From positions 186,001-250,000 of the forward strand of contig NZ_BAAAFX010000010.1 in assembly GCF_039523755.1 (NCBI RefSeq): a stretch of DNA of 64,000 nucleotides. Direction: 5' to 3'. Within the stretch, counting starts at the first letter, position 1, and every line of letters begins with the position of its first letter. The DNA is from Tatumella terrea. Its GTDB lineage: Bacteria; Pseudomonadota; Gammaproteobacteria; Enterobacterales; Enterobacteriaceae. Under the pieces are notes generated by a model that saw only the letters and a program-made list of their open reading frames with translations, had not been told where the DNA came from and did no database searches. The position numbers were made by a program, and so were the translations under genes. Positions 54,722 to 64,000 of the stretch are shown here, piece after piece.

Positions 54722-56413
54722 ATGCATGAATTACGTTTGATATTACTGTTGCTGCAGCAGATGTGTGTCTTTCTGGTCATCGCCTGGCTGATGAGTAAGA
54801 CACGCCTGTTTATCCCGCTGATGCAGGTCACGGTCAGGTTTCGTCATAAGTTGCTCTGCTATATCACTTTTTCGGTCTTCTGTATCGCCGGAACCTATTT
54901 CGGGCTGCATATCGATGACTCCATCGCCAATACACGGGCTATCGGCGCGGTGATGGGAGGGCTGCTTGGCGGACCGTCGGTGGGGGTGCTGGTCGGGCTG
55001 ACAGGCGGTCTGCATCGCTATTCTCTGGGAGGGATGACGGCCGTCAGCTGTATGATCTCTACGGTGACCGAAGGACTGCTGGGTGGTCTGCTGCACCGGT
55101 ATCTGGTCCGCCGGGAGCGGGCAGATAAAATCTTCAGTCCGCTGACGGCGGGGCTGATTACGCTGCTGGCAGAACTGGTACAGATGCTGATTATTCTGCT
55201 GATTTCGCGGCCTTATCCGGAAGCGCGGTCGCTGGTCAGCCATATTGCCGCCCCGATGGTGATCACTAATACGGCCGGTGCGGCGCTGTTTATGCGCATT
55301 TTGCTGGATAAGCGCGAGATGTTTGAACGCTATACCTCCGTGTTTTCAGCCACGGCATTGCGGGTTGCCGCCGCCACCGAAGGGATATTACGGCAGGGAT
55401 TCAACCAGGAAAACAGCCTGAAAGTCGCTCAGGTACTGCAGCGGGAGCTGGATATCGGAGCCGTGGCGATCACCGATTGTGAAAAGCTACTGGCTTTCAC
55501 CGGGATCGGTGATGATCATCATCTGGCCGGACGGCCGGTCTCTTCTGATCATACCCGCCGTGCCATTGAAACCGGCAGCGTGGTCTATGCTGACGGTAAT
55601 GAAGTGCCTTACTGCTGCCGGATCAGTCCGCAATGCCGGCTCGGATCGTCACTGGTGATCCCGCTACAGGGAGAAAACCAGCGGGTCATCGGCACCATTA
55701 AGCTGTATGAAGCAAAAAACCGCCTGTTCAGTTCGATCAATCGTACGCTGGGAGAAGGGATCGCGCGGCTGTTATCCGCACAGATCCTGGCGGGCCAGTA
55801 TGAGCGTCAGACCGCGCTGCTGGCCCGGTCAGAGATTAAACTGCTGCATGCTCAGGTTAACCCTCACTTTCTGTTTAACGCGCTGAATACCCTACAGGCG
55901 GTGATCCGCCAGGACAGTCAGCGGGCCGGTTTACTGGTGCAGGATCTGTCGACCTTCTTTCGTAAAAATTTAAAACGTTCGTCAGAAATTGCGACCCTGG
56001 GCGATGAGCTGGAGCATGTACAGGCTTACCTGCAAATCGAGCAGGCGCGCTTTCAGTCGCGGCTGAAAGTGACCCTGCAGATCCCGGAGGAATTACGTCA
56101 TTACCGGTTGCCGGCATTTATTCTGCAGCCGCTGGTGGAAAATGCGATCAAACACGGGACATCACGGCTGTTCGGGGTCGGGGAAATTACTATCTTTGCC
56201 CACCGGCAGCCACAATCTGTGCAAGTGACCGTTCAGGATAATGCCGGTCTTTATCTGCCGGAGAATCACCACCACCAGGGGATGGGTATGGGGCTGGCTG
56301 ACAAACGACTGAAAGCGAAATTCGGCGATGATTACGGAATTACGGTGACGGTGGACAGCGAATGTTATACCCGCGTGACGCTCCGTTTACCGGCGGAGGC
56401 GGAGCGATGCTGA
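54722..56413 (+). CDS. btsS: Pyruvate-sensing histidine kinase BtsS
   Basis: 563 residues, very like E. coli BtsS (YehU, LytS family). The 5TM LytS receptor domain fills about 1-200 (QQMCVFLVIAWLMSK and GLHIDDSIANTRAIGAVMGGLLGG), a GAF domain about 210-350, and the kinase part carries the His box HAQVNPHFLFNAL (about 379) with N box VENAIKHG (about 472) and GMGLADKRL. In E. coli it responds to external pyruvate. The ATG at 54722 is preferred to a TTG at 54698. It overlaps btsR by 7 bases. Confidence 0.93.
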   Translation: MHELRLILLLLQQMCVFLVIAWLMSKTRLFIPLMQVTVRFRHKLLCYITFSVFCIAGTYFGLHIDDSIANTRAIGAVMGGLLGGPSVGVLVGLTGGLHRYSLGGMTAVSCMISTVTEGLLGGLLHRYLVRRERADKIFSPLTAGLITLLAELVQMLIILLISRPYPEARSLVSHIAAPMVITNTAGAALFMRILLDKREMFERYTSVFSATALRVAAATEGILRQGFNQENSLKVAQVLQRELDIGAVAITDCEKLLAFTGIGDDHHLAGRPVSSDHTRRAIETGSVVYADGNEVPYCCRISPQCRLGSSLVIPLQGENQRVIGTIKLYEAKNRLFSSINRTLGEGIARLLSAQILAGQYERQTALLARSEIKLLHAQVNPHFLFNALNTLQAVIRQDSQRAGLLVQDLSTFFRKNLKRSSEIATLGDELEHVQAYLQIEQARFQSRLKVTLQIPEELRHYRLPAFILQPLVENAIKHGTSRLFGVGEITIFAHRQPQSVQVTVQDNAGLYLPENHHHQGMGMGLADKRLKAKFGDDYGITVTVDSECYTRVTLRLPAEAERC

Positions 56414-57156
56414 CGGTACTGATCGTCGATGATGAACCTCTGGCGCGGGAAAATCTGCGGGTGCTATTACAGGCGTATCCGGATGTGGAGATTGCCGGCG
56501 AAGCCGAAAATGCGATAGAGGCAATGGCGGCCATTAACCGTCTGCAGCCGCGGGTGGTGTTTCTGGATATCCAGATGCCGCGGATCAGCGGGCTGGAGAT
56601 GGCCGGGATGCTGGATACCCGTCAGCGGCCCCGTATTGTGTTTCTTACGGCCTATGATGAATACGCATTACAGGCGTTTGATGAAAATGCCATCGATTAC
56701 CTGTTAAAACCGCTCCAGCCGGCCAGACTCGAAAAAACACTACAGCGTCTGAGGCAGGCAGAGGAGCCTCAGGATTTCAGCCGGATAGAGGTGACACAGC
56801 GGCCGCTGAAATATATTCCCTGTAATGGCCTGAACCGTATTTATCTGTTACCGATGGAGGACGTTGCCTGTGTCAGCAGCCGTATAGGTGGCGTCTCTGT
56901 GACCGGCCGGGATGGAAAAGCCGGGACGACGGAGTTAACCCTGCGGACACTGGAGCGGCGGACCCCGCTGATCCGCTGTCACCGGCAGCATCTGATCAAT
57001 CTGGATCTGCTTAGCGAGATCCGTATGCATGAAAATCATCAGGGTGAACTGGTGATGAAAAACGGACTGACAGTCCCGGTCAGCCGCCGTTATCTGAAGG
57101 TGCTGAAGGAGATCCTCGGGTTGTCCTCTCCGCGACCGCCGATCTCCGGGGAATGA
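56407..57156 (+). CDS. btsR: LytTR response regulator BtsR
   Basis: 249 residues, slightly longer than E. coli BtsR. The receiver has the acidic pair in LIVDDEP (about 6-12), the phospho-Asp in VVFLDIQMPR (about 52-58) and Lys in YLLKPLQP. The LytTR DNA-binding domain runs from about 140 to the end (RPLKYIPCNGLNRIYLLP, RCHRQHLINLDLL). The start at 56407 overlaps the btsS stop. In E. coli its target is btsT, which here sits just 670 bases away. Confidence 0.93.
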   Translation: MLTVLIVDDEPLARENLRVLLQAYPDVEIAGEAENAIEAMAAINRLQPRVVFLDIQMPRISGLEMAGMLDTRQRPRIVFLTAYDEYALQAFDENAIDYLLKPLQPARLEKTLQRLRQAEEPQDFSRIEVTQRPLKYIPCNGLNRIYLLPMEDVACVSSRIGGVSVTGRDGKAGTTELTLRTLERRTPLIRCHRQHLINLDLLSEIRMHENHQGELVMKNGLTVPVSRRYLKVLKEILGLSSPRPPISGE

Positions 57157-57571
57157 TCCCGGGACGGTAAGAGGATCCGGCAGTTATCCGGGAGTTTACC
57201 GGTGTTTCGCCGAATGATTATCTCCGCGACCCACGGTCTGCGCAGATTGACTCCCGGGCGGTAAAAGGATCCGGGAGTTTACCAGCGTTCCACCGGTGAT
57301 CATCTCCGTGATCCAGAGTTTTGCGGGGAGAGATCCCCGGGCGGTGACAGGGCCTCTGATTATTCAACAGGTTGACTGAATTTCCCGGGATGATCACTTC
57401 TGTGACGACGACCTGTGGCAAGAGATCGACCTGTAAACGGATTACCCGGCCCGGCAAGGGGGGATTCGTCGTGGTGGTCCGGAGAGGACAGCATCGCCCC
57501 CGCCCCCGGAGAGCGATCCCGGGGATCCACCCGACAGCCAGTGACAGAAAGGCCGCAGTGACAGGGCCTGT
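57157..57571. repeat. Degenerate tandem repeats between btsR and yjiX
   Basis: Three imperfect units, each starting with CCCGGgCGGTaA followed by a variable GATCC and GGGAGTTTACC-type segment, begin at about 57161, 57255 and 57337 (spacing 94 and 82). They differ by many changes and indels. No gene is seen in these 415 bases. Confidence 0.55.
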
Positions 57572-57772
57572 TCAGCAGCAGCGCATTCCTCCTTTCCCCT
57601 CACCGCCATAGCGTGCCTGCTGGCGTTCACGGAAAAACTCTTTATAACTCATCACCGGCTGGTCAGGATGCCTGAGCTGCATATGCGCCACATAGGTATC
57701 ATAATCGGGTATACCGACCAGCATTCTGGCGGCATGTCCGAGGTGTCTGGCAACAGAACCCGCTTTACTCAT
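57572..57772 (-). CDS. yjiX: YbdD/YjiX-family small protein
   Basis: 66 residues, normal for this family. It has the typical GIPDYDTYVAHMQLRHPDQPV core and the C-terminal YGGEGKGGMRCC. AAGGAG precedes the ATG. It lies 52 bases after btsT and is presumably in its operon, as in E. coli; the exact role is unclear, probably linked to the CstA/BtsT transporter. Confidence 0.92.
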   Translation of the reverse strand: MSKAGSVARHLGHAARMLVGIPDYDTYVAHMQLRHPDQPVMSYKEFFRERQQARYGGEGKGGMRCC

Positions 57773-57824
57773 CGCTTCTCCTTCGTCACCGGCCCGGCAA
57801 CCGCGGGCCGTGACTCTGTGGTAT

Positions 57825-59978
57825 TCAGTGGCCGGAGGTAGTTTTCACGCCGCCTTCCGGGATGGGCACATACGGTGTTTCTTTGTCGGTACGTTGCGGT
57901 ATCCGGCTGGCCTGACGCCAGATTTTCACGCCGTAAATCATAATGCTGTACACCACCACCAGGAACAGGAGGCTTAACCCGGCATTAGTGTAATTATTAA
58001 TCACAATATGCTGCATATTGCTGGCCTGTTCCGGGGTCAGCTGGCTGCCGGCGTCACGCAGACGTGACTGATACTCGCGGGCCATATAGAAAAAGCCTTC
58101 CAGTTGCGGATTATTGCTGAACAGCTTCAGACCTAATGCCCGGGTGGTACAGATCAGTAACCAGATGGCCGGCAACAAGGGAACCCAGACATACCGTTGC
58201 CGTTTCATTTTGATAAGGATGACACAGCCCAGCATCAGCGCGACGGCGGCCAGCATCTGATTAGAAATACCGAACAGCGGCCACAGACTCTTCACGCCCC
58301 CCAACGGATCGACCACCCCCTGATACAGTAAATAGCCCCATAATCCGACGCAGCCCGCCGTGCCGATAATCCCGGCGGGCAGTGACTGTGTCTTTTTCAG
58401 GAAAGGAATAAAGTTACCGAGCAGATCCTGCAACATATAGCGCCCGGACCGGGTTCCGGCATCCAGAGCGGTCAGGATAAACAGAGCTTCGAACAGGATC
58501 CCGAAGTGATACCAGAATCCCATATCTGCCATTGGCATAATTTTATGGAACACCTCGGCAATCCCCACGGCCAGTGTCGGGGCTCCCCCGGCCCGGTTCA
58601 GTACCGACGGTTCTCCGATACTTTGTGCGGTTTGCAGGATTTGTTCCGGAGTGATCACAAAGCCCCAGGAACTGACCGTCGCGGCGGCCCGGGCCGTCAC
58701 CTCCTGCAGTTGCGCCATGATCAGCGGGGCATTATCGCCTCCCATCTGGTGCAGATCAGGCATGGTGATGCCGAGGGTAGCGGGCGGGCTGTTCATGGCA
58801 AAATAGAGACCGGGTTCGATCACCGAGGCGGCGACCAGAGCCATCATGGCAACGAAGGATTCCATCAGCATGGCACCATAACCGATAAAACGGGCATCGT
58901 TTTCATTCGCCAGCAGTTTCGGGGTCGTCCCGGAGGCGATCAGTGCGTGGAACCCTGACACCGCACCGCAGGCGATAGTGATAAATAAAAACGGGAACAG
59001 GGCGCCTTTCCACAGCGGGCCGGTACCGTCGATAAACGGTGTCACTGCCGGCATTTTCAGATCCGGATTCAGGATCATAATCCCTGCGGCCAGACCGACA
59101 ATCACCCCGATCTTCAGGAAAGTAGCCAGGTAATCCCGCGGGGCCAGGATCAGCCAGACCGGTAACAGGGCAGAGACAAAGGCATAGCCAATCAGGGTAA
59201 AGGTGATGGTGGTATCTTTAAAGGTCAGCGCCGGGCCCCAGTAAGGATCATGGGCGATGACACCGCCGAACCAGATAGAAAGCAGCAGTAATACCAGACC
59301 GATGACCGACACTTCACCCACGCGGCCGGGCCGCAGAAAGCGCATATAAATCCCCATCAGCAGGGCAATAGGCACGGTAGAGCAGACGGTGAAAACGCCC
59401 CAGGGGCTTTCGGCCAGGGCTTTGACCACGATCAGCGCCAGCACCGCCAGAATAATAATCATGATCAAAAAACAGCCGAACAACGCGATGGTCCCGGGGA
59501 CCGGCCCCATCTCCTGCTTAATAATCTCGCCGAGCGACGCCCCGTTACGGCGTGAGGAAATAAACAGCACCATAAAGTCCTGTACGGCCCCGGCCAGGAC
59601 CACCCCGGAGAGCAGCCACAGCGTACCGGGCAGATAGCCCATCTGTGCGGCCAGCACCGGCCCGACCAGCGGCCCCGCTCCGGCTATCGCGGCAAAGTGG
59701 TGGCCGAACAGAACATAACGGTTGGTCGGGACGTAATTCAGCCCGTCATTATTGAGTACGGCCGGTGTGGCCCGCGTCGGGTCAAGCTGCATGACTCTGC
59801 GGGCAATATAGAGACTGTAATAGCGATAGGCCACCAGATAGACAGAAACCGAGGCGACCACCAGCCACATCGCACTGATGGTTTCCCCCCGCCGCAGGGC
59901 CACGATAGCAAGACATCCGGCCCCGGGTATCCCTAAACAAACCCAGGGCAGGTGCCTGAGAAATTTATGTTTATCCAT
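57825..59978 (-). CDS. btsT: Pyruvate:proton symporter BtsT (CstA family)
   Basis: 717 residues, matching the length of E. coli BtsT, with about 18 membrane segments. Family hallmarks: the YVPTNRYVLFGHHFAAIAGAGPLVGPV stretch near 76-105, SGFHALIASGTTPKLL near 355 and LDAGTRSGRYMLQDLLG near 510. It imports pyruvate when cells are starved. The upstream region (59979-60260) should contain the BtsR sites, but I did not identify the direct repeats with confidence. Confidence 0.93.
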   Translation of the reverse strand: MDKHKFLRHLPWVCLGIPGAGCLAIVALRRGETISAMWLVVASVSVYLVAYRYYSLYIARRVMQLDPTRATPAVLNNDGLNYVPTNRYVLFGHHFAAIAGAGPLVGPVLAAQMGYLPGTLWLLSGVVLAGAVQDFMVLFISSRRNGASLGEIIKQEMGPVPGTIALFGCFLIMIIILAVLALIVVKALAESPWGVFTVCSTVPIALLMGIYMRFLRPGRVGEVSVIGLVLLLLSIWFGGVIAHDPYWGPALTFKDTTITFTLIGYAFVSALLPVWLILAPRDYLATFLKIGVIVGLAAGIMILNPDLKMPAVTPFIDGTGPLWKGALFPFLFITIACGAVSGFHALIASGTTPKLLANENDARFIGYGAMLMESFVAMMALVAASVIEPGLYFAMNSPPATLGITMPDLHQMGGDNAPLIMAQLQEVTARAAATVSSWGFVITPEQILQTAQSIGEPSVLNRAGGAPTLAVGIAEVFHKIMPMADMGFWYHFGILFEALFILTALDAGTRSGRYMLQDLLGNFIPFLKKTQSLPAGIIGTAGCVGLWGYLLYQGVVDPLGGVKSLWPLFGISNQMLAAVALMLGCVILIKMKRQRYVWVPLLPAIWLLICTTRALGLKLFSNNPQLEGFFYMAREYQSRLRDAGSQLTPEQASNMQHIVINNYTNAGLSLLFLVVVYSIMIYGVKIWRQASRIPQRTDKETPYVPIPEGGVKTTSGH

Positions 59979-60548
59979 AAGTTATCCGTAGTGTTAGCTG
60001 AACAGAAGTTAACGGTCCTGAGGTCTCCGGTCGGAGCCGGGGACGGTGCCTGGCCGGTCGGTGGCGGCACTCCCATCCTGGCGATTTTTGTTAGCTTGCG
60101 GGAAGAAAACCGGGCCAGTGGCGTTATAGGGAACAGAGCGGTTGCCGGTGACCGTGAGCGGTTCTTCGCGGGGCCGGGAACCGGTAAATTTGTGATGAGC
60201 TTCGCATCCGACTGGCAGGATCCGTCGTCCGTAAGAGACGGCGCAGACGGAATTTCAGTGATGATTTTCTGATTAACAGAAAAAACGTGAGAGAACTCAC
60301 CGGGTGTGAACGGCAGGCTCCTGCGGAATAAAAGGCAGCGCTATGCCGGGAGAGCTAACTAACGCAAGGACTAGCTCAAATATTGTTATGTTACTGACAG
60401 GTCATTATATCAGCGAATTAATCACTCTCTTACCGGTCTGGGGGCTGCCCGACCCGTCTCTTCGGTTTTTCCCGGTCTTTTTGAGCAACCCGCCAATCCC
60501 TGTCTACACTTAGAGGGATATTTTATTCTGCAGACACAGGAGTAATGG
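59979..60548. other. Divergent promoter region of btsT and the dehydrogenase
   Basis: 570 bases without a supported gene; a 106-codon frame that begins inside btsT is a shadow. AGGAG at 60538-60542 serves the dehydrogenase. Confidence 0.4.
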
Positions 60549-61346
60549 ATGATTTTATCTCTGAAAAACCAGGTGGCGTTGATTACCGGTGCCAGTTCAG
60601 GCATTGGCTACGGATGCGCGGAAGCCCTGGCGGCTGCCGGTGCCAGCGTGGTAATTAATTACCGCAGCCAGCCAGAGCCGGCCGAAAAACTTGCCGCCAG
60701 TATTCGTGAAAAGGGCGGTCAGGCCATTACGGTGCAGGGAGATGTGTCAAAAGAAGAGGATGTCGAAAATCTGTTTGCGAAAACCCTCGAAGCCTTCGGC
60801 GCTCTGGATATTCTGGTGGCAAACTCCGGTCTGCAACGGGATGCCATGATCGCGGATATGAGCCTCGCTGAGTGGCAACAGGTGCTGGATGTGAACCTGA
60901 CCGGACAGTTCCTGTGCGCCCGGGCGGCCGTCCGCCAGTTCCGTAACCAGGATCGCGGGTCTCTCAGCCGTGCAAAAGGCAAAATTATTCATATGAGCTC
61001 GGTGCATCAGTTGATCCCCTGGGCCGGTCATGCCAACTACGCAGCCTCAAAAGGCGGTCTGGATTTGCTGATGCGTTCACTGGCCCAGGAACTGGGCGAG
61101 GAGAAAATCCGTATCAACGCCGTTGCACCGGGGGCCATCGCCACGGCAATTAATAAGGAGGCGACACAGGGAGAGGCGGCTGAAAAACTGCTGGAGCTGA
61201 TCCCTTACGGGCGTATCGGTGACACCGAAGATATTGCCAACGCGGTGGTGTGGCTGGCCAGTGATCTGGCGGATTATGTACACGGCACCACATTATTTGT
61301 GGATGGCGGGATGAGTCTGTATCCGGAATTCCGTGGCAACGGCTGA
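60549..61346 (+). CDS. Short-chain dehydrogenase (glucose 1-dehydrogenase-like)
   Basis: 265 residues of the classical SDR type. Cofactor motif TGASSGIG at 14-21, a basic INYRSQ after strand 2 that suggests NADP, NSGLQ (the NAG position) near 92, catalytic Ser in HMSSVHQ near 150 and YAASK near 163-167, VAPGAIATAINKE near 190. Similarity is strongest to glucose 1-dehydrogenases; the sugar substrate is inferred. AGGAG 7 bases upstream. Monocistronic with its own terminator. Confidence 0.88.
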   Translation: MILSLKNQVALITGASSGIGYGCAEALAAAGASVVINYRSQPEPAEKLAASIREKGGQAITVQGDVSKEEDVENLFAKTLEAFGALDILVANSGLQRDAMIADMSLAEWQQVLDVNLTGQFLCARAAVRQFRNQDRGSLSRAKGKIIHMSSVHQLIPWAGHANYAASKGGLDLLMRSLAQELGEEKIRINAVAPGAIATAINKEATQGEAAEKLLELIPYGRIGDTEDIANAVVWLASDLADYVHGTTLFVDGGMSLYPEFRGNG

Positions 61347-61433
61347 AAACCTGACAGAAGCGAGCGGGATCCGGTATGGCTTCCGCAGGTCTGCGGGCGT
61401 TGTGCCGGGGGTTACCCGTTGAGCGCACAGTAA

Positions 61434-61465
61434 AATGCCGGTGACAGTCCCCTGTCACCGGCATT
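61434..61465. terminator. Strong terminator between dehydrogenase and symporter
   Basis: A 14-bp perfect stem (AATGCCGGTGACAG/CTGTCACCGGCATT, loop TCCC), then ACTTTCCTT. It separates the converging genes. Confidence 0.85.
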
Positions 61466-61509
61466 ACTTTCCTTAAGGCCTGTCGCGGCCCCCCGCAGCG
61501 GGTGATCCG

Positions 61510-63246
61510 TCAGTGGTTATCCAGCGGGACGGAAGAGGGAGTGCGGTGTGTGGCTACAGCAGATTTCGGCCGACTGACGTAACGTATAGTCAGTATCACC
61601 GCCAGACTCCAGACCACCCCCATCGCAATATACCAGCCCCGCTGTAAGTGCCCGCTCACCAGCCCGAGCGGAGAGAAGGTCAGATACAGACTGACCAGTG
61701 CCGCAATCAGCGCGATACTCACCGGCACCGCATAACGCCAGCCCACCAGTTCACTTCCACGGTCCGGCAGACGGCCCTGATGGCCGGCGGGCAGATAATG
61801 GTTCAGAGCAAACAGCAGCAGCATTTCACAGGCAAATAATATCCCCATCAGATGAATAAAGCTGATCCCCCAGCGGGCATCCACGTTCAGTCCCAGAATA
61901 AAAATACCGTACAGCAGGGCATGAAACACCAGCACCACTTTTGCAGCGATGGCGGGCGGGCGGGCGACGAGGAAGGCAAACAGCACTATCGCAATGACCG
62001 GCATATTAAAGAACCCGGTAAAGCGGCGTAACAGGGTGTAGATACCGTCCGGGGCATGCATTAGCAACGGGGCACAGGCAATCGAGATGATGGCGACCAG
62101 CAGGGTCATTTGTTTCCCGAAACGGATTTGTTGCCGGTCCGTCGCTGCGGGGCGGCGGTGCAGATAGAAGTCATAAGTCAGCAGCGTGGCGGACGCATTG
62201 AGTATGGCATTAAAGTGACTCATCACCGCGCCGAGAATAATGGCGACAAAAAATCCTTTCAGCCACCAGGGCAGCAGGGCGGCGATCAGGGCCGGATACG
62301 CCAGGTCTGACGAGGCCAGCGGATGTCCGCGGAAGTAGTGCCAGGCAATGATGCCGGGCAGCATCATCAGTAACGGCAGGATCAGCTTAAACGCGCCGGT
62401 GAGCAGAATACCTTTCTGTGCCTCTTCCAGTGAACGGGCGGCCAGGCTTTTTTGCATAATGGCCTGGTTGGTACACCAGTAAAACAGGTTGGCAAAAATC
62501 ATCCCGGTAAACAGGGTACTGAACGGCACACTGTCGTGGGTATTACCGATCATATTCAGTTTCTGCGGATTCTGACGCAGAAGCTCACCGACCCCTGCCT
62601 GAAAATGGCCGTGCCCCAGCGCGATAAAGCCGAGCACCGGCACCAGGAAGATGATCGCCAGCAAAAAGACGCCATTGATGGTATCGGAAACCGCAATTGC
62701 CCGCAGCCCGCCGAACACGGCATAGGCCGTCCCGATGGCCCCGGTCAGGCAGATCATAGCGACCAGGCTGCTCTGATAACTGATCCCCAGCAGTTGCTGA
62801 ACATTAAAGATTTTCTCCAGCGTCAGCGCCCCCAGATACAGTGACGAAGGGCATAACACCAGGGTATACGTCATCAGCAGCAGAATACTGACAATTTTGC
62901 GGGCGGTCCGGTCATAGCGGGATTCAATAAATCCGGTCAGGGTGGTAAAGCCGCTTTGCATATAGCGGGGAAGGAAGAATAACGCCAGCGCGATAATGGC
63001 AATAATGGCCGTCGCTTCCCATGCGATGGCACTGAGATTATGCAGGTAGGCATCGCCGTTCAGGCCAATCAGCTGGTCAACCGAGACATTTGTCAGCATC
63101 ATGGATCCGGCGATAAAACCGAAGCTCAGCTTGCCGCTGGCCATAAAATACTCTCTGGCACTGGTATTTTTGATCCGCCGCGTCAGCCAGGAGGAGATCA
63201 GGATGATCAGCAACAGCGTTGCCAGGGTGGTTATCAGTGTAAACAT
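61510..63246 (-). CDS. Sodium:solute (SSS/SLC5) symporter, YidK-like
   Basis: 578 residues with 14 or so spans. YFMASGKLSFGFIAGSMMLTNVSVDQLIGLNGDAY corresponds to span 1, in which the SSS Na+/substrate site lies, and YWCTNQAIMQKSLAARS is the SSS motif after span 6. Closest in character to E. coli YidK, a putative sugar symporter. Its ATG overlaps the stop of the aldo-keto reductase (ATGA), so transport and reduction are linked, probably for a sugar or aldehyde. Substrate unknown. Confidence 0.88.
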   Translation of the reverse strand: MFTLITTLATLLLIILISSWLTRRIKNTSAREYFMASGKLSFGFIAGSMMLTNVSVDQLIGLNGDAYLHNLSAIAWEATAIIAIIALALFFLPRYMQSGFTTLTGFIESRYDRTARKIVSILLLMTYTLVLCPSSLYLGALTLEKIFNVQQLLGISYQSSLVAMICLTGAIGTAYAVFGGLRAIAVSDTINGVFLLAIIFLVPVLGFIALGHGHFQAGVGELLRQNPQKLNMIGNTHDSVPFSTLFTGMIFANLFYWCTNQAIMQKSLAARSLEEAQKGILLTGAFKLILPLLMMLPGIIAWHYFRGHPLASSDLAYPALIAALLPWWLKGFFVAIILGAVMSHFNAILNASATLLTYDFYLHRRPAATDRQQIRFGKQMTLLVAIISIACAPLLMHAPDGIYTLLRRFTGFFNMPVIAIVLFAFLVARPPAIAAKVVLVFHALLYGIFILGLNVDARWGISFIHLMGILFACEMLLLFALNHYLPAGHQGRLPDRGSELVGWRYAVPVSIALIAALVSLYLTFSPLGLVSGHLQRGWYIAMGVVWSLAVILTIRYVSRPKSAVATHRTPSSVPLDNH

Positions 63247-64000
63247 CAGGCCTCCGGTCGGGGGTCGTTGATCCTGCCAAACTGGCTGCTGCCATCGATG
63301 GCGTAGTGGTCGATGGCCTGCAGTTCATGGGGGGTAAAGTCGGTATTTTCCAGCGCCTGCAGATTGTGCTGCAGTTGCGCCACCGAGCTGACACCGGTCA
63401 GCGCGGAAGTCACTTCAGGTAAGCGGAGAACCCAGGCCAGCGCCATCTGTGGCAGGGATTGCCCACGCTGTCGGGCAATGGCCTCCAGCCCCGCAATCCG
63501 GGCGTAATTCTGCTCACTCAGTTCACGCTGATCGATACTGGCGCGCGGCTTATCCGCCGGAGTGGCGGCGGTGTATTTACCGCTCAGTAATCCCTGAGCG
63601 AGGGTACTGAAGGCAATGATCCCGGTGCCCTGTGCGGCACAGGTTTCCAGCAGGTTTTGCTCAATCCAGCGGTTGAACAGGTTATAGGCCGGCTGATGAA
63701 CAATCAGTGGCACATGCCACTGACGTAACAGGCGTGTGATTTCCCGCGTCTGTGCAGAGGGGTAAGAGGAGATCCCGACATACAGGGCTTTCCCCTGGCT
63801 GACCGCGGTGGCTAATGCCGAGGCGGTCTCTTCCAGCGGTGTCTGCGGGTCGTAGCAATGGGAGTAGAAAATATCCAGGTAGTCGAGTCCCAGTCGCTGC
63901 AGGCTCTGGTCAAGGCTGGCCAGCAGGTATTTGCGTGAACTGCCGCCCTGACCATAAGGCCCCGGCCACATGTCATACCCGGCTTTGCTGGAGATGATCA
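63246..64000 (-). CDS. yghZ: YghZ-like aldo-keto reductase (5' end outside window)
   Basis: Partial: 251 codons of about 346. The frame is open to the window edge and reads SSKAGYDMWPGPYGQGGSSR, characteristic of YghZ (Gpr), the NADPH-dependent L-glyceraldehyde 3-phosphate reductase. RLGLDYLDIFYSH, a GISSY strand and IAFSTLAQGLLSGKY follow the TIM barrel. The catalytic Tyr lies upstream, outside the window. The stop overlaps the symporter start by 4 bases. Confidence 0.9.
   Translation of the reverse strand, partial: IISSKAGYDMWPGPYGQGGSSRKYLLASLDQSLQRLGLDYLDIFYSHCYDPQTPLEETASALATAVSQGKALYVGISSYPSAQTREITRLLRQWHVPLIVHQPAYNLFNRWIEQNLLETCAAQGTGIIAFSTLAQGLLSGKYTAATPADKPRASIDQRELSEQNYARIAGLEAIARQRGQSLPQMALAWVLRLPEVTSALTGVSSVAQLQHNLQALENTDFTPHELQAIDHYAIDGSSQFGRINDPRPEA

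Overview
The window looks like a chromosomal segment of an enterobacterium. Its housekeeping-type genes (btsS/btsR/btsT/yjiX, the csc sucrose genes, a YidK-like symporter and yghZ) read as close homologues of Enterobacterales proteins, and a full CDI locus and enteric-type accessory families (DUF1493, DUF943, Ail/OmpX) are present. A plant- or insect-associated genus such as Tatumella, Pantoea or Erwinia would fit, but the genus is inferred and was not demonstrated.

Left end, 1-9.6 kb: a defence island. It holds the 3' two thirds of a type I hsdR, then a very AT-rich convergent two-gene operon (an OLD/PARIS-like ATPase with a TOPRIM-like C terminus, overlapping an N6-adenine methylase fused to a single specificity domain), then a divergent helicase-PLD protein that matches the architecture of Mokosh type II. 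The ATPase-methylase pair is the best candidate for an undescribed system.

10-29.4 kb: a toxin/immunity zone. Two DUF1493 genes, a RelE-like toxin with its HTH antitoxin, DUF3289-like and DUF943 genes and a small membrane protein lie on one side. A complete contact-dependent inhibition operon occupies the minus strand: cdiB, a HlyC-type acyltransferase, an Ail/OmpX-family porin-like gene, a 2993-residue cdiA and a membrane cdiI, followed by an orphan CdiA C-terminal module. On the far side are an HExxH protein of the VgrG/Rhs-associated kind and two related small lipoproteins that resemble type VI immunity proteins. A four-copy 117-bp structured tandem repeat closes this zone.

30-38.2 kb: a nitrogen scavenging operon. 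Allophanate hydrolase, urea carboxylase and a GntR regulator are followed by an NCS1 permease. A near-consensus sigma-54 promoter and an upstream NtrC-like site precede it, so nitrogen limitation probably induces it.

38.7-44.1 kb: a phosphorothioate-type HNH restriction enzyme with a long tetranucleotide repeat upstream, then divergent sucrose genes (cscA versus cscK-cscB) sharing an operator region with two identical 12-bp palindromes and a CRP-like site. No cscR is seen.

45-64 kb: ordinary metabolic and transport genes. These are a DUF421 membrane protein, an alpha/beta hydrolase, an amidase-permease pair, a Ser-type sulfatase with its radical SAM maturase and a porin, the BtsS/BtsR pyruvate-sensing system next to its target transporter btsT and yjiX, a short-chain dehydrogenase, and an SSS symporter coupled to a YghZ-like aldo-keto reductase that runs off the window.
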